A DNA stretch of 6,949 nt from Desulfobacterales bacterium (GCA_030613145.1 JAUWMM010000098.1:1-6949); one strand, 5' to 3'. Numbered from the stretch's first letter, positions 1 to 5,587 are shown. Translations and numbers: made by a program. The notes: generated by a model from the letters alone, not told the origin.

Positions 1-1361
1 ATTTCAATGGTAACCTGGTCGTGAGCCACATCCAATACAGGAACCTCACCTATGCCTACCAGGGCAGCAACGGATTGTGGAAGCCTTCTGTAGTTGATAT
101 CCGCTGTGATTGTCAGTCTTCCTTTGGCAACGTCATCAGGCACCTTCCACTCATAATTTTCTAAGCGGGCCTCAAGGGGACTCAGCCTGTTGTCAAATAC
201 ATCCGTGTTGGCCGCGTTCCACTGGGCAATGGTCTCTTCACCCTGTGGGTTTAAAAAGATCTTTCTAAACAAACGGTCACCTTCAGGCAGAGCATCCCTG
301 GGGATTCCCTTGAAATCCTTGATGTCCATCATATAGCCTAAGTCCTTATAGGCCAGCTTGTTGGTGGCTACGCTATAGCTTTTATCAGGTGTATCACCCG
401 GCGCTAAAGGCGCCTTGATATGATAAATGTTTCCCTTGGCATCCTTGGCCTCCAAATGGAGCCATAGCTGCCTTTCCTCTGTAGAGCCGGTTGGTATCAT
501 GTGGCCCGCCCTCTGATTGACCGATACCACCTGTACCTTTAACGTCTCGCCGGGTCTTATCTTTGACTTCTTTGGATAAACGGCTACCACTACCGATCCA
601 TTCATCCAGGTCTGGGAGTAGGAACCCAAGAAGAGATGCTGCGCTACGTCATCTCGTTTTTTCCCCATAATAGCAGATTTGCCTCGGGATGGCGGTTCGT
701 GGCAATCCATACAGCGTATGTTTGCCTCACCATAGGGGCCTTTCTTCCATTCTTGATAGGTTTCCTTTACCCAGGCGCCATATGGGCTTGTCTCATTGTG
801 GCAGGTACCGCAAAGCTCCGCGCTCTTGTGAAATTCCGAGTACTCTGATTTATGGTAAGACGATTTGATATCCTTCCTCGGTCCATATTTGACCTTTCCC
901 GGTTTAAGCACAAAGTTTCCATTAACCGGGACCTCCCCATCAAAGCCCACCATGGTGTGGCATACCTCGCAGGAAACACCGTCCGCCTTAGGATCAGCTT
1001 TGCCTGCGGGAGGTGGTGGAATATCCCCCGCCATAAAGGCCAATGGCGCATGACAGTTTATGCACCCCGCCTCAACCGGAGCTACTTTTGAATCTAAACG
1101 TGTGTGAGGGAGAGCCAATTTGAAGTATTCCGCCTGATCCCAGGGAAGTATCTGTGACTTTGCCATGGCAGAATTCTGATATTGGTTATATATTTCCTTA
1201 TGGCAAGTTCTACATTTTTTGGATGAATCAAAACGTTCGTAGCCATAGCTACCTTGCTCTGCCCTTCCCCTGGTCTCCTGCGCGTTACTATACCCCTGGC
1301 ACACAAGGCCAACGACAAAGGCTAAAAAGATAGTCACAGATGTCAAAAAGACCTTCTTCAT
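1..1361 (-). CDS. Exported pentahaem c-type cytochrome (3' end outside window)
   Basis: An uninterrupted frame gives 453 residues before the left edge cuts it, probably close to its natural end. Residues 1-27 form a signal peptide (MKK, a hydrophobic core, then a cut near SNA-QE), so the protein acts in the periplasm or outer envelope. Five CXXCH haem sites are visible: CRTCH (C50-H54), CINCH (100-104), CEVCH (131-135), CGTCH (184-188) and CMDCH (217-221). After about residue 250 there is no further CXXCH. The remaining 200 residues look beta-rich, with a RAGHMIPTG segment (285-292) and a DNRLSPLEA segment near 390-398. This arrangement is familiar from uncharacterised multihaem cytochromes of Geobacter-like bacteria. 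Its redox partner is unknown. The start is fixed by AAGGAGG (1369-1375), seven bases before ATG. It lies 62 bases downstream of the sulfite reductase and could be co-transcribed with it. Confidence 0.9.
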   Translation of the reverse strand, partial: MKKVFLTSVTIFLAFVVGLVCQGYSNAQETRGRAEQGSYGYERFDSSKKCRTCHKEIYNQYQNSAMAKSQILPWDQAEYFKLALPHTRLDSKVAPVEAGCINCHAPLAFMAGDIPPPPAGKADPKADGVSCEVCHTMVGFDGEVPVNGNFVLKPGKVKYGPRKDIKSSYHKSEYSEFHKSAELCGTCHNETSPYGAWVKETYQEWKKGPYGEANIRCMDCHEPPSRGKSAIMGKKRDDVAQHLFLGSYSQTWMNGSVVVAVYPKKSKIRPGETLKVQVVSVNQRAGHMIPTGSTEERQLWLHLEAKDAKGNIYHIKAPLAPGDTPDKSYSVATNKLAYKDLGYMMDIKDFKGIPRDALPEGDRLFRKIFLNPQGEETIAQWNAANTDVFDNRLSPLEARLENYEWKVPDDVAKGRLTITADINYRRLPQSVAALVGIGEVPVLDVAHDQVTIE

Positions 1362-1368
1362 TTGCTTG

Positions 1369-1375
1369 CCTCCTT
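1369..1375 (-). promoter_or_regulatory. Ribosome binding site of the pentahaem cytochrome
   Basis: AAGGAGG on the minus strand sits seven bases before the ATG at 1359-1361. This decides the start and shows that the frame running to the left edge is a real gene. Confidence 0.8.
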
Positions 1376-1423
1376 CGCCTGCACATCCCCGAATTTTTAC
1401 CCCAAAAACTAGAGACCTTTGTA

Positions 1424-2077
1424 TCAAAGAACCGCCTTCTTGAATTTTTCGATACCGATGCGTTCTATGAAGCGAGCTGTCCTTTCCTTTTTCTTGCCGT
1501 TGGCAGCATAGTATTCAAAACATCTCTTGGCTAAGTCGACTACCTCTTCGCTGCTAAGGCCTTCGGCTATCACATCTCCAATACGGGGCTTTCGGCCTGC
1601 ATTACCCCCGAAAACCACGGTCCATCCTGACTTTTTCCCAAAGGCGCCGAAGTCTCGCATGTAACTTTCGCCACAGTTCATCGAACAGCCCGATATGCCG
1701 ATCTTGGCCTTTGCAGGCAGGTCCATGCCAACGAATAGGTTTTCCAGTTTGCCACCTAAGCCCAGAGAGTCCCGCAAACCCAGCTTACACAGAGTATTGC
1801 CGGGACAAGCCTGCACATAGTGAACGCACAACCCCACTGCCGGCCCCACATCCATGCCAAGGTCTTGCCAAACCTTGTCGACGACTTCCGGTTTCATTCC
1901 AACCAGCGCTATACGCTGAGCTGATGTAATTTTGATGACCGGGATCTCATATTTACGCGCCACGCCGGCTATGGTCTCCAACATATCCGGCGTCACCAAA
2001 CCCAAAGGCGTTCTGGGTACAATAGCATACGTCTTCCTATCGCGCTGAATAATAGCTCCTTTTGGTTTATCAGACAT
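1424..2077 (-). CDS. Small assimilatory-type sulfite reductase (siroheme, 4Fe-4S)
   Basis: A 217-residue cytoplasmic protein of the nitrite/sulfite reductase 4Fe-4S family, with no signal peptide. The cofactor signature is complete: C91-x5-C97 (CPGNTLC) and C131-x3-C135 (CSMNC). These four cysteines bind the 4Fe-4S cluster, and the last also bridges to siroheme. The family's half-domain precedes it (residues about 5-70, including PRTPLGLVTP). The length matches the roughly 218-residue low-spin sulfite reductase known from Desulfovibrio vulgaris and is far shorter than dissimilatory DsrA/DsrB or CysI. Expected reaction: six-electron reduction of sulfite to sulfide, or of nitrite to ammonia; the physiological substrate of this short class is unsettled. 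The ATG at 2075-2077 is chosen because GGAGGAGG (2084-2091) lies six bases upstream; a start 15 codons earlier would put this site inside the gene. It is in line with desulfoferrodoxin upstream (141-base spacer) and the pentahaem cytochrome downstream. Confidence 0.88.
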   Translation of the reverse strand: MSDKPKGAIIQRDRKTYAIVPRTPLGLVTPDMLETIAGVARKYEIPVIKITSAQRIALVGMKPEVVDKVWQDLGMDVGPAVGLCVHYVQACPGNTLCKLGLRDSLGLGGKLENLFVGMDLPAKAKIGISGCSMNCGESYMRDFGAFGKKSGWTVVFGGNAGRKPRIGDVIAEGLSSEEVVDLAKRCFEYYAANGKKKERTARFIERIGIEKFKKAVL

Positions 2078-2083
2078 AATCTT

Positions 2084-2091
2084 CCTCCTCC
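2084..2091 (-). promoter_or_regulatory. Ribosome binding site of the sulfite reductase
   Basis: GGAGGAGG on the minus strand, six bases before ATG 2075-2077. Three of its bases (2089-2091) are also the outer end of the inverted repeat at 2089-2213, so RNA pairing there could affect initiation (inference). Confidence 0.75.
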
Positions 2092-2213
2092 ATCCAGAAT
2101 AGTAGATTTTGTCCCAAGACAAGGCCGCACAAAGGTTTTTACCGGCGGCGTAGTCCCGCCTGGGCGGGACGGAGAACGCAGTATTGGGGCAAAAGATGCT
2201 ATTTCTGGATGGA
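2089..2213. repeat. 125-base MITE-like element with ~30-base imperfect terminal inverted repeats
   Basis: The left arm 2089-2117 and right arm 2184-2213 are inverted copies matching at 25 of 30 aligned columns (four mismatches, one one-base gap). The outer 11 bases, TCCATCCAGAA, match perfectly. Between the arms is a GC-rich core with a perfect 8-bp hairpin (2153-2170). No open frame lies inside and no clear target-site duplication is seen. It fills nearly all of the spacer between the desulfoferrodoxin stop and the sulfite reductase start. It could be a small non-autonomous mobile element, or a structured leader of the sulfite reductase message. The repeat is seen directly; the mobile nature is inference. 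Confidence 0.55.
2153..2170. repeat. Perfect GC-rich hairpin, 8-bp stem with 2-base loop
   Basis: GTCCCGCC (2153-2160) and GGCGGGAC (2163-2170) are exact reverse complements around TG. In the minus-strand message this stable stem forms about 50 bases after the desulfoferrodoxin stop. No T-tract follows closely, so an intrinsic terminator is not supported. It may slow decay or stall transcription between the two genes, or simply be the core of the surrounding repeat element. Confidence 0.6.
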
Positions 2214-2218
2214 CAATA

Positions 2219-2593
2219 CTATTTTTGCCACAATCCATGAACATTACAGTATTCTCTGGCTGTGATCTGGTCTGCTTCGATGCAGAACGTAGCTTCGGGC
2301 GTGTCTCCCGGTTTCAGAAATTGGCGGTAGGCCTTTCCGTCAGCGATGATCTCAATCCATTCAATATAATGCTTCTCCTCCATAGGATGTGCAACGCTTC
2401 CGATTTTCACCTTGATTCCGTGATCAGCCTTTTCCACTACAGGGACATGTTTTTCCTTGGCTGCGTCAACCGTGTTCTCAACAAAGAGTTTCATGGGCTG
2501 GTCGCAACAAACGAGTTCACCCTGACCTTCATGAACCATCTCCACCATATTTCCGCATACTTCGCATTTGTAGATTTGCAACCTTTTCGTCAT
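2219..2593 (-). CDS. dfx: Desulfoferrodoxin / superoxide reductase (2Fe type)
   Basis: A 124-residue cytoplasmic enzyme that reduces superoxide to hydrogen peroxide without releasing oxygen, using electrons usually from rubredoxin. The N-terminal desulforedoxin domain has centre I ligands C10, C13 (CEVC), C29 and C30 (adjacent CC). The C-terminal domain has the full centre II set: H49 within EKHVP, H69 (AHPME), H75 (EKHYIEW), C116 and H119 (CNVHG). E47 and K48, which assist catalysis in the family, are also present. Residue numbering coincides with the characterised Desulfoarculus baarsii enzyme. The ATG at 2591-2593 has AAAGGAGG (2599-2606) five bases upstream. It follows rubrerythrin in the same direction, which suits a two-step defence: the peroxide made here is a rubrerythrin substrate. 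Complete and apparently intact. Confidence 0.96.
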   Translation of the reverse strand: MTKRLQIYKCEVCGNMVEMVHEGQGELVCCDQPMKLFVENTVDAAKEKHVPVVEKADHGIKVKIGSVAHPMEEKHYIEWIEIIADGKAYRQFLKPGDTPEATFCIEADQITAREYCNVHGLWQK

Positions 2594-2635
2594 GTTCTCC
2601 TCCTTTGGCGCTTATATGGACACTTGATAAGACTC

Positions 2636-2713
2636 TCATTTATCATTGATCATTTCACATTTGTCATCTGCCATTTTTTTAATGATAAATGCCCAATGAT
2701 AGATGATAAATGA
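2636..2713. repeat. AT-rich long inverted repeat (33-base arms)
   Basis: Arms 2636-2668 and 2681-2713 are inverted copies matching at about 26 of 33 positions, separated by a 12-base loop containing seven T. The unit ATGATAAATG occurs at 2682-2691 and 2703-2712, and its reverse complement begins the left arm. It occupies most of the 156-base spacer between rubrerythrin and desulfoferrodoxin. Possible roles are partial termination or a processing site that sets relative expression of the two genes, or an intergenic repeat family. No protein-coding content. Confidence 0.6.
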
Positions 2714-2749
2714 CAGATGATAAGACCAAGATAAGTTCATTTATACCGC

Positions 2750-3322
2750 TCAGTAATTTTCACCAAGGATCTCAAAATGCGCCTGTGGGTGAGCGCAGGC
2801 CGGACACTCTTCGGGCGCTTCGGTCCCTTCGTGAAGGTAGCCGCAGTTTCGGCAGCGCCAGACCACAGGCTTGTCTTTCTTGAACACGGTTCCCGCCTTG
2901 ATATTGGCAAGGAGCGCGAGATAGCGTTTCTCGTGCTGCTTTTCAGCTATTGCGATCGATTCAAATATCTTTGCGATGTCGTCAAAGCTCTCCTCCCGCG
3001 CAACCTTGGCACACGACGGGTACATATCTTCCCACTCATAATGTTCTCCGCCTGCAGCCGCCGTGAGGTTTTCAGCGGTCGTCCCTATGACTCCTGCAGG
3101 AAATGCGGCCTGAATCTCGACTTCGCCCCCTTCAAGGAGTTTGAACAGCCGTTTGGCGTGCTCTTTTTCCTGGTTAGCCGTCTCTTCAAAAATTGAGGCT
3201 ATCTGCACAAACCCTTCCTTTTTTGCCTTGCCGGCAAAATAAGTGTAGCGGTTGCGTGCCTGTGATTCTCCGGCAAAGGCGGTAAGAAGGTTTTTTTCTG
3301 TTTTTGTTCCCTTCAGCGTCAT
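2750..3322 (-). CDS. rbr: Rubrerythrin (peroxide reductase)
   Basis: A 190-residue cytoplasmic diiron protein of anaerobes that reduces hydrogen peroxide to water with electrons from rubredoxin or a rubredoxin reductase. The ferritin-like four-helix domain (about 1-145) carries the expected ligands: E19 (GES), E52 and H55 (QEKEH), E93 and E96 (EHYEWED), E127 and H130 (AEKQH). The C-terminal rubredoxin domain has C157, C160 (CRNC) and C173, C176 (CPAC), binding one iron. Every position is one off, or identical to, the Desulfovibrio vulgaris enzyme, and the length agrees. The ATG at 3320-3322 follows AGAGGAG (3329-3335) at six bases. It is the first gene of the same-direction run with desulfoferrodoxin, and a long upstream spacer makes its own promoter likely. 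Intact. Confidence 0.96.
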   Translation of the reverse strand: MTLKGTKTEKNLLTAFAGESQARNRYTYFAGKAKKEGFVQIASIFEETANQEKEHAKRLFKLLEGGEVEIQAAFPAGVIGTTAENLTAAAGGEHYEWEDMYPSCAKVAREESFDDIAKIFESIAIAEKQHEKRYLALLANIKAGTVFKKDKPVVWRCRNCGYLHEGTEAPEECPACAHPQAHFEILGENY

Positions 3323-3371
3323 ACTAATCTCCTCTCTGCATGGTTTCTTGAACCTCTTTACTCCGTTGTGG

Positions 3372-3400
3372 GGTGTTTAACATTCTGTTTGCCCTGTCAA
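3372..3400 (-). promoter_or_regulatory. Possible rubrerythrin promoter (TTGACA -35, weak -10)
   Basis: A perfect TTGACA lies on the minus strand at 3395-3400, 50-80 bases before the rubrerythrin ribosome binding site. No good -10 follows at the right distance: TAAACA at 15 bases (3374-3379) is the closest and is weak. An activator could compensate, or the true promoter could lie elsewhere. Confidence 0.3.
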
Positions 3401-3409
3401 CAATTGGGA

Positions 3410-3424
3410 ATTACTAATAATAAA
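3410..3424. promoter_or_regulatory. Imperfect 7-1-7 palindrome, possible Fur/PerR-type operator
   Basis: ATTACTA-A-TAATAAA is an AT-rich inverted repeat matching at 5 of 7 positions per arm, placed just upstream of the TTGACA in front of rubrerythrin. Rubrerythrin and superoxide reductase genes are known PerR targets in several anaerobes, whose boxes have this 7-1-7 AT-rich form. The match is only suggestive in so AT-rich a spacer. Confidence 0.25.
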
Positions 3425-3517
3425 CCCTTAACTTTAAACAAAAACAGACAGCAAAAGTGCTTGGTTTTGCTCACTCAGGAACAGGGCGGTAATAATTTAG
3501 GATGTTTCAGCTGATAC

Positions 3518-3555
3518 GAGACCTTTGCAAAACTGTCACGTTTTTCAAAGGTCTC
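3518..3555. repeat. 38-base near-perfect hairpin resembling abutted insertion-sequence ends
   Basis: Arms 3518-3533 and 3540-3555 pair at 15 of 16 positions around the six-base loop TGTCAC; the outer ten bases (GAGACCTTTG / CAAAGGTCTC) are perfect. From memory, the sequence GAGACCTTTGCAAAA resembles terminal inverted repeats of some IS5-group elements. There is no transposase in the window, so this would be a relic or a minimal derivative. No T-tract follows on either strand, which argues against an intrinsic terminator. The structure is certain; its origin is inference. Confidence 0.6.
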
Positions 3556-3659
3556 ACCTGAACAAGATCAAGCATTCCAATGCGCAGATACAACTGATTA
3601 ATGATTGAGGTTTGGTGCTGAGGTTAGGATATAATTATTTATTATACAGGAGTTAATTC

Positions 3660-3693
3660 AAAAATAAAAGAAAAAAAGAGAGTTGTTTCAACT
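3660..3693 (-). terminator. Likely intrinsic terminator of the tetrahaem cytochrome
   Basis: On the minus strand AGTTG-AAA-CAACT (3681-3693) forms a 5-bp stem, followed three bases later by seven T (3671-3677) and further T-rich sequence. The hairpin begins at the gene's stop codon. The stem is short, so termination may be partial. Confidence 0.45.
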
Positions 3694-4127
3694 TAATAAC
3701 CCGGATGCTTGTGACCGCTGTGACAAGTCGTACAAAGATTCTCCGGGATGCTCAACGTCCTCTGATGTTCAAGTTTAGTCGGAGCCTTGAGATGCAGACT
3801 GGCCGGGCCATGACAACTTTCGCATTGTTTATTGACCATCGTTGGAGTCTCCTCCACATTCTTAAATCCCCCCTCTTTACCGTAGCCTGTGACATGACAA
3901 GGGAGGCAGTTTGGGTCATGGTCTTTTTTCCTCATCTGTATGATTCGAAAATTTTTTGAGTACTTCCAGGAATAATAGCTCTCAACATGTTCTGAATGGC
4001 ATTCTGTACACTTTTCCATTCCCACATAAGTCGCCTTTTCTTGTTCAGCCCACACATGTGTCGTTGGCAAGACAAAGCCATAAAAAGCAAAAAGACCTGT
4101 GACAATTGTGATAATAAATCTTCTCAT
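3693..4127 (-). CDS. Exported tetrahaem cytochrome, c554-like
   Basis: A 144-residue precursor. Residues 1-27 form a signal peptide (MRR, hydrophobic stretch, VWA-EQ cut site), giving a mature periplasmic protein of about 117 residues. Four CXXCH haem sites are present: CTECH (40-44), CLPCH (74-78), CESCH (102-106) and CTTCH (132-136). The segments YVGMEKCTECH, HDPNCLPCHVTGYG and CESCHGPASLH are typical of the cytochrome c554/c' family. It is shorter than Nitrosomonas c554 and is best called a generic electron carrier; its donor and acceptor are unknown. The ATG at 4125-4127 is preceded by GGGAGG (4136-4141), eight bases away. It has a plausible promoter of its own (4164-4192) and a likely terminator, so it is probably a separate unit from rubrerythrin, divergent from the glycosyltransferases. 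Confidence 0.92.
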   Translation of the reverse strand: MRRFIITIVTGLFAFYGFVLPTTHVWAEQEKATYVGMEKCTECHSEHVESYYSWKYSKNFRIIQMRKKDHDPNCLPCHVTGYGKEGGFKNVEETPTMVNKQCESCHGPASLHLKAPTKLEHQRTLSIPENLCTTCHSGHKHPGY

Positions 4128-4163
4128 TGTTACATCCTCCCTCTTTTAGCTGTCATTTTTTAA

Positions 4164-4192
4164 AATATAAATGGTTTCGTTTCTTAGTGCAA
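4164..4192 (-). promoter_or_regulatory. Probable sigma-70-type promoter of the tetrahaem cytochrome
   Basis: On the minus strand TTGCAC (4187-4192) and TATATT (4164-4169) are separated by exactly 17 bases, which would start transcription about 30 bases before the cytochrome ATG. The -10 matches consensus at 5 of 6 positions; the -35 matches only at TTG. Confidence 0.5.
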
Positions 4193-4209
4193 GGGGAAAA
4201 AGAGCTGCC

Positions 4210-4235
4210 TTGACAACTTCGACTATCCATAATAC
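4210..4235 (+). promoter_or_regulatory. Weak candidate promoter for the glycosyltransferase pair
   Basis: TTGACA (4210-4215) is a perfect -35 and TAATAC (4230-4235) a fair -10, but the 14-base gap is shorter than usual. It lies 60-80 bases before the TTG start. A 5-bp inverted repeat ACTTC/GAAGT (4234-4247) follows immediately. Confidence 0.25.
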
Positions 4236-4278
4236 TTCTTACGAAGTCTTAGAGGTACTTTTTCATACATTTCTCGAT

Positions 4279-4286
4279 AGGAGGAG
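4279..4286 (+). promoter_or_regulatory. Ribosome binding site that selects a TTG start
   Basis: AGGAGGAG is the only strong Shine-Dalgarno sequence at the front of this gene. It stands nine bases before TTG 4294-4296, counted from GGAGG. The in-frame ATG at 4171 has no such site. Confidence 0.65.
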
Positions 4287-4293
4287 TAGTCTT

Positions 4294-5580
4294 TTGATCA
4301 AGCACAATTTATCCAAGATTCGTAATGTCGGCTTTATATCAACCAGAATAGCAGGCACTGACGGCGTATCATTGGAGATCGAAAAGTGGGCAACGGTCTT
4401 GGAAAGGAATAACCACGAGTGTTTTTACTTCTCTGGCGAAAATGATCGCCGGCCCGAAAAGTGTATGCTTGTGGAAGAAGCCCATTTTAGGCATCCGGAT
4501 ATTAAGGAGATTAATGATAAATGTTTTGGCGAACGGAGACGGCCCAGAGAGGTCACCCGGAAGATTCATCAGATCCGAGAGCATCTCAAGACAAAGATCT
4601 ATGAGTTTGTTAAGAAATTCGATATTGATATCATCATCCCGGAAAATGTGCTGGCCATCCCGTTGCACGTTCCACTCGGCCTGGCCATTACTGAATTCAT
4701 CGCTGAAACCGGCTTTCCAACCCTGGCTCATCACCATGACTTTTCCTGGGAAAGATCGAGGTTCCTGGTCAATGCGTTTGAAGACTACCTGGGCTGGGCT
4801 TTTCCGCCTAATCTTCCCTCCATGCAGCACGCTGTCATTAATTCAGTGGCCGGCCATCAATTAAGCCATAGGAAAGGGATATCGAACGCTGTTGTGCCTA
4901 ACGTGTATGACTTTGCTTCTCCACCTCCGCCCTTTGTTGATTGTTCGGCGGAACTGAGGCGCGAAGTCGGTTTGGCAAAGGAGGACCTTTTCATCTTACA
5001 CCCTACCCGGGTAGTGCCTCGCAAATGGGTTGAGAGAAGCCTGGAAATCGTGAGTCTCATGAATCTGAAAAACCCGTCCATCATTATATCCCACTCCGCG
5101 GATGATGAGGGGAATATTTACAGCAGACGTATCCAGGAGTATGCCCGGAAGATTGGCGTCAAGTTGGTCTCTATAGAACATCTTGTAGGACAGAAAGGCG
5201 CCTTTGGCGAAAACAATCACAAAAAGTTTTCAATAGGCGACGTGTATCAATGTGCCGACCTGATTAGTTATCCATCCGGATATGAGGGCTTTGGAAATGC
5301 ATTTTTGGAAACGATTTACTACCGCAAACCGATCATTGTAAATAGATATTCAATCTATATCGCTGATATCGAGCCCAAGGGGTTTGATGCCATAGCGATT
5401 GAAGGATTTGTTAGCGACAAGACAGTAACAGAGATTTTTGAAGTCCTTAATAATGACGAGCGGCGAGAGGAAATGATAGAAAGAAATTATCAGCTCGGCA
5501 ACAAATACTTTTCCTATGAAGTTCTGGAGCGACACCTTCTTCACCTCATCAGTGTCCTCGAAGTTCAGTGTAAAGGGTGA
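4294..5580 (+). CDS. Family-4-like (GT-B) glycosyltransferase, first of pair
   Basis: With the TTG start the product has 428 residues; the frame stays open upstream to an ATG at 4171 (469 residues), but that stretch has no ribosome binding site and contains the divergent cytochrome promoter. The N-terminal Rossmann domain opens with NVGFISTRIAGTDGVSLE (11-28), whose glycine loop contacts substrate in this fold. An unusual HHHDFSWERSRF block lies at 146-157. The C-terminal nucleotide-sugar domain has PTRVVPRKW (237-245, with R239 and K244 placed to bind donor phosphates) and the EX7E motif EGFGNAFLE (331-339). There is no signal peptide or membrane segment, so it is cytoplasmic or peripheral. 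It transfers a sugar from a nucleotide donor with retention; donor and acceptor cannot be read here. The HHHDF block and GYEGFGNAFLE recall, from memory, enzymes near mannosylglucosylglycerate synthase; this is a weak lead. The stop is seven bases before the next gene. Confidence 0.85.
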   Translation: MIKHNLSKIRNVGFISTRIAGTDGVSLEIEKWATVLERNNHECFYFSGENDRRPEKCMLVEEAHFRHPDIKEINDKCFGERRRPREVTRKIHQIREHLKTKIYEFVKKFDIDIIIPENVLAIPLHVPLGLAITEFIAETGFPTLAHHHDFSWERSRFLVNAFEDYLGWAFPPNLPSMQHAVINSVAGHQLSHRKGISNAVVPNVYDFASPPPPFVDCSAELRREVGLAKEDLFILHPTRVVPRKWVERSLEIVSLMNLKNPSIIISHSADDEGNIYSRRIQEYARKIGVKLVSIEHLVGQKGAFGENNHKKFSIGDVYQCADLISYPSGYEGFGNAFLETIYYRKPIIVNRYSIYIADIEPKGFDAIAIEGFVSDKTVTEIFEVLNNDERREEMIERNYQLGNKYFSYEVLERHLLHLISVLEVQCKG

Positions 5581-5587
5581 GCAACAA

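Larger units (their letters stand above)
3323..3692. other. 370-base spacer with promoter-like and hairpin elements, no gene
   Basis: No credible coding frame or structural RNA is seen between rubrerythrin and the tetrahaem cytochrome. From right to left (the direction of minus-strand transcription) it holds the cytochrome's likely terminator, an AT-rich stretch with a minus-strand TATAAT (3641-3646), an insertion-sequence-like hairpin (3518-3555), a small hairpin with 7-bp arms (3450-3456 and 3465-3471), an imperfect 7-1-7 palindrome (3410-3424) and a minus-strand TTGACA (3395-3400). It presumably carries the rubrerythrin promoter region. Confidence 0.6.

Noticed and set aside
636..1091. Short open frames on both strands within the pentahaem cytochrome
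   Set aside because: The continuous minus-strand frame with five CXXCH motifs, signal peptide and ribosome binding site explains the region.
1417..1429. Small hairpin CTTTG-TAT-CAAAG at the sulfite reductase stop as a terminator
   Set aside because: The stem is only 5 bp and on the minus strand the nearest T run is about ten bases away; the next gene follows in the same direction with a strong ribosome binding site.
2078..2122. A start 15 codons earlier for the sulfite reductase
   Set aside because: The extra residues are encoded by the ribosome binding site and repeat arm, and the shorter form matches the family length.
2611..2616. TATAAG on the minus strand as a promoter for desulfoferrodoxin
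   Set aside because: No acceptable -35 at the right distance, and transcription would begin at or within the ribosome binding site.
2630..2735. CRISPR array suggested by the recurring ATGATAAATG units
   Set aside because: The units are about ten bases, mixed in orientation and without regular unique spacers; an inverted repeat describes them better.
2225..3196. Open frames on the plus strand opposite desulfoferrodoxin and rubrerythrin
   Set aside because: They are antisense to genes whose metal ligands are fully conserved, and their products show no recognisable domains.
3630..3635. Plus-strand TATAAT as a promoter
   Set aside because: It has no good -35 and points into the antisense of the tetrahaem cytochrome; the stretch is simply AT-rich.
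4171..4293. N-terminal extension of the first glycosyltransferase from ATG 4171
   Set aside because: No ribosome binding site precedes it, it overlaps the probable cytochrome promoter, and a strong site at 4279-4286 fits the TTG at 4294.
5516..5587. Upstream ATG start for the second glycosyltransferase
   Set aside because: It would overlap the preceding gene by 65 bases with an atypical N-terminus, while GTG 5588 has a well-spaced AAGGGTGA and starts right at the first beta strand.
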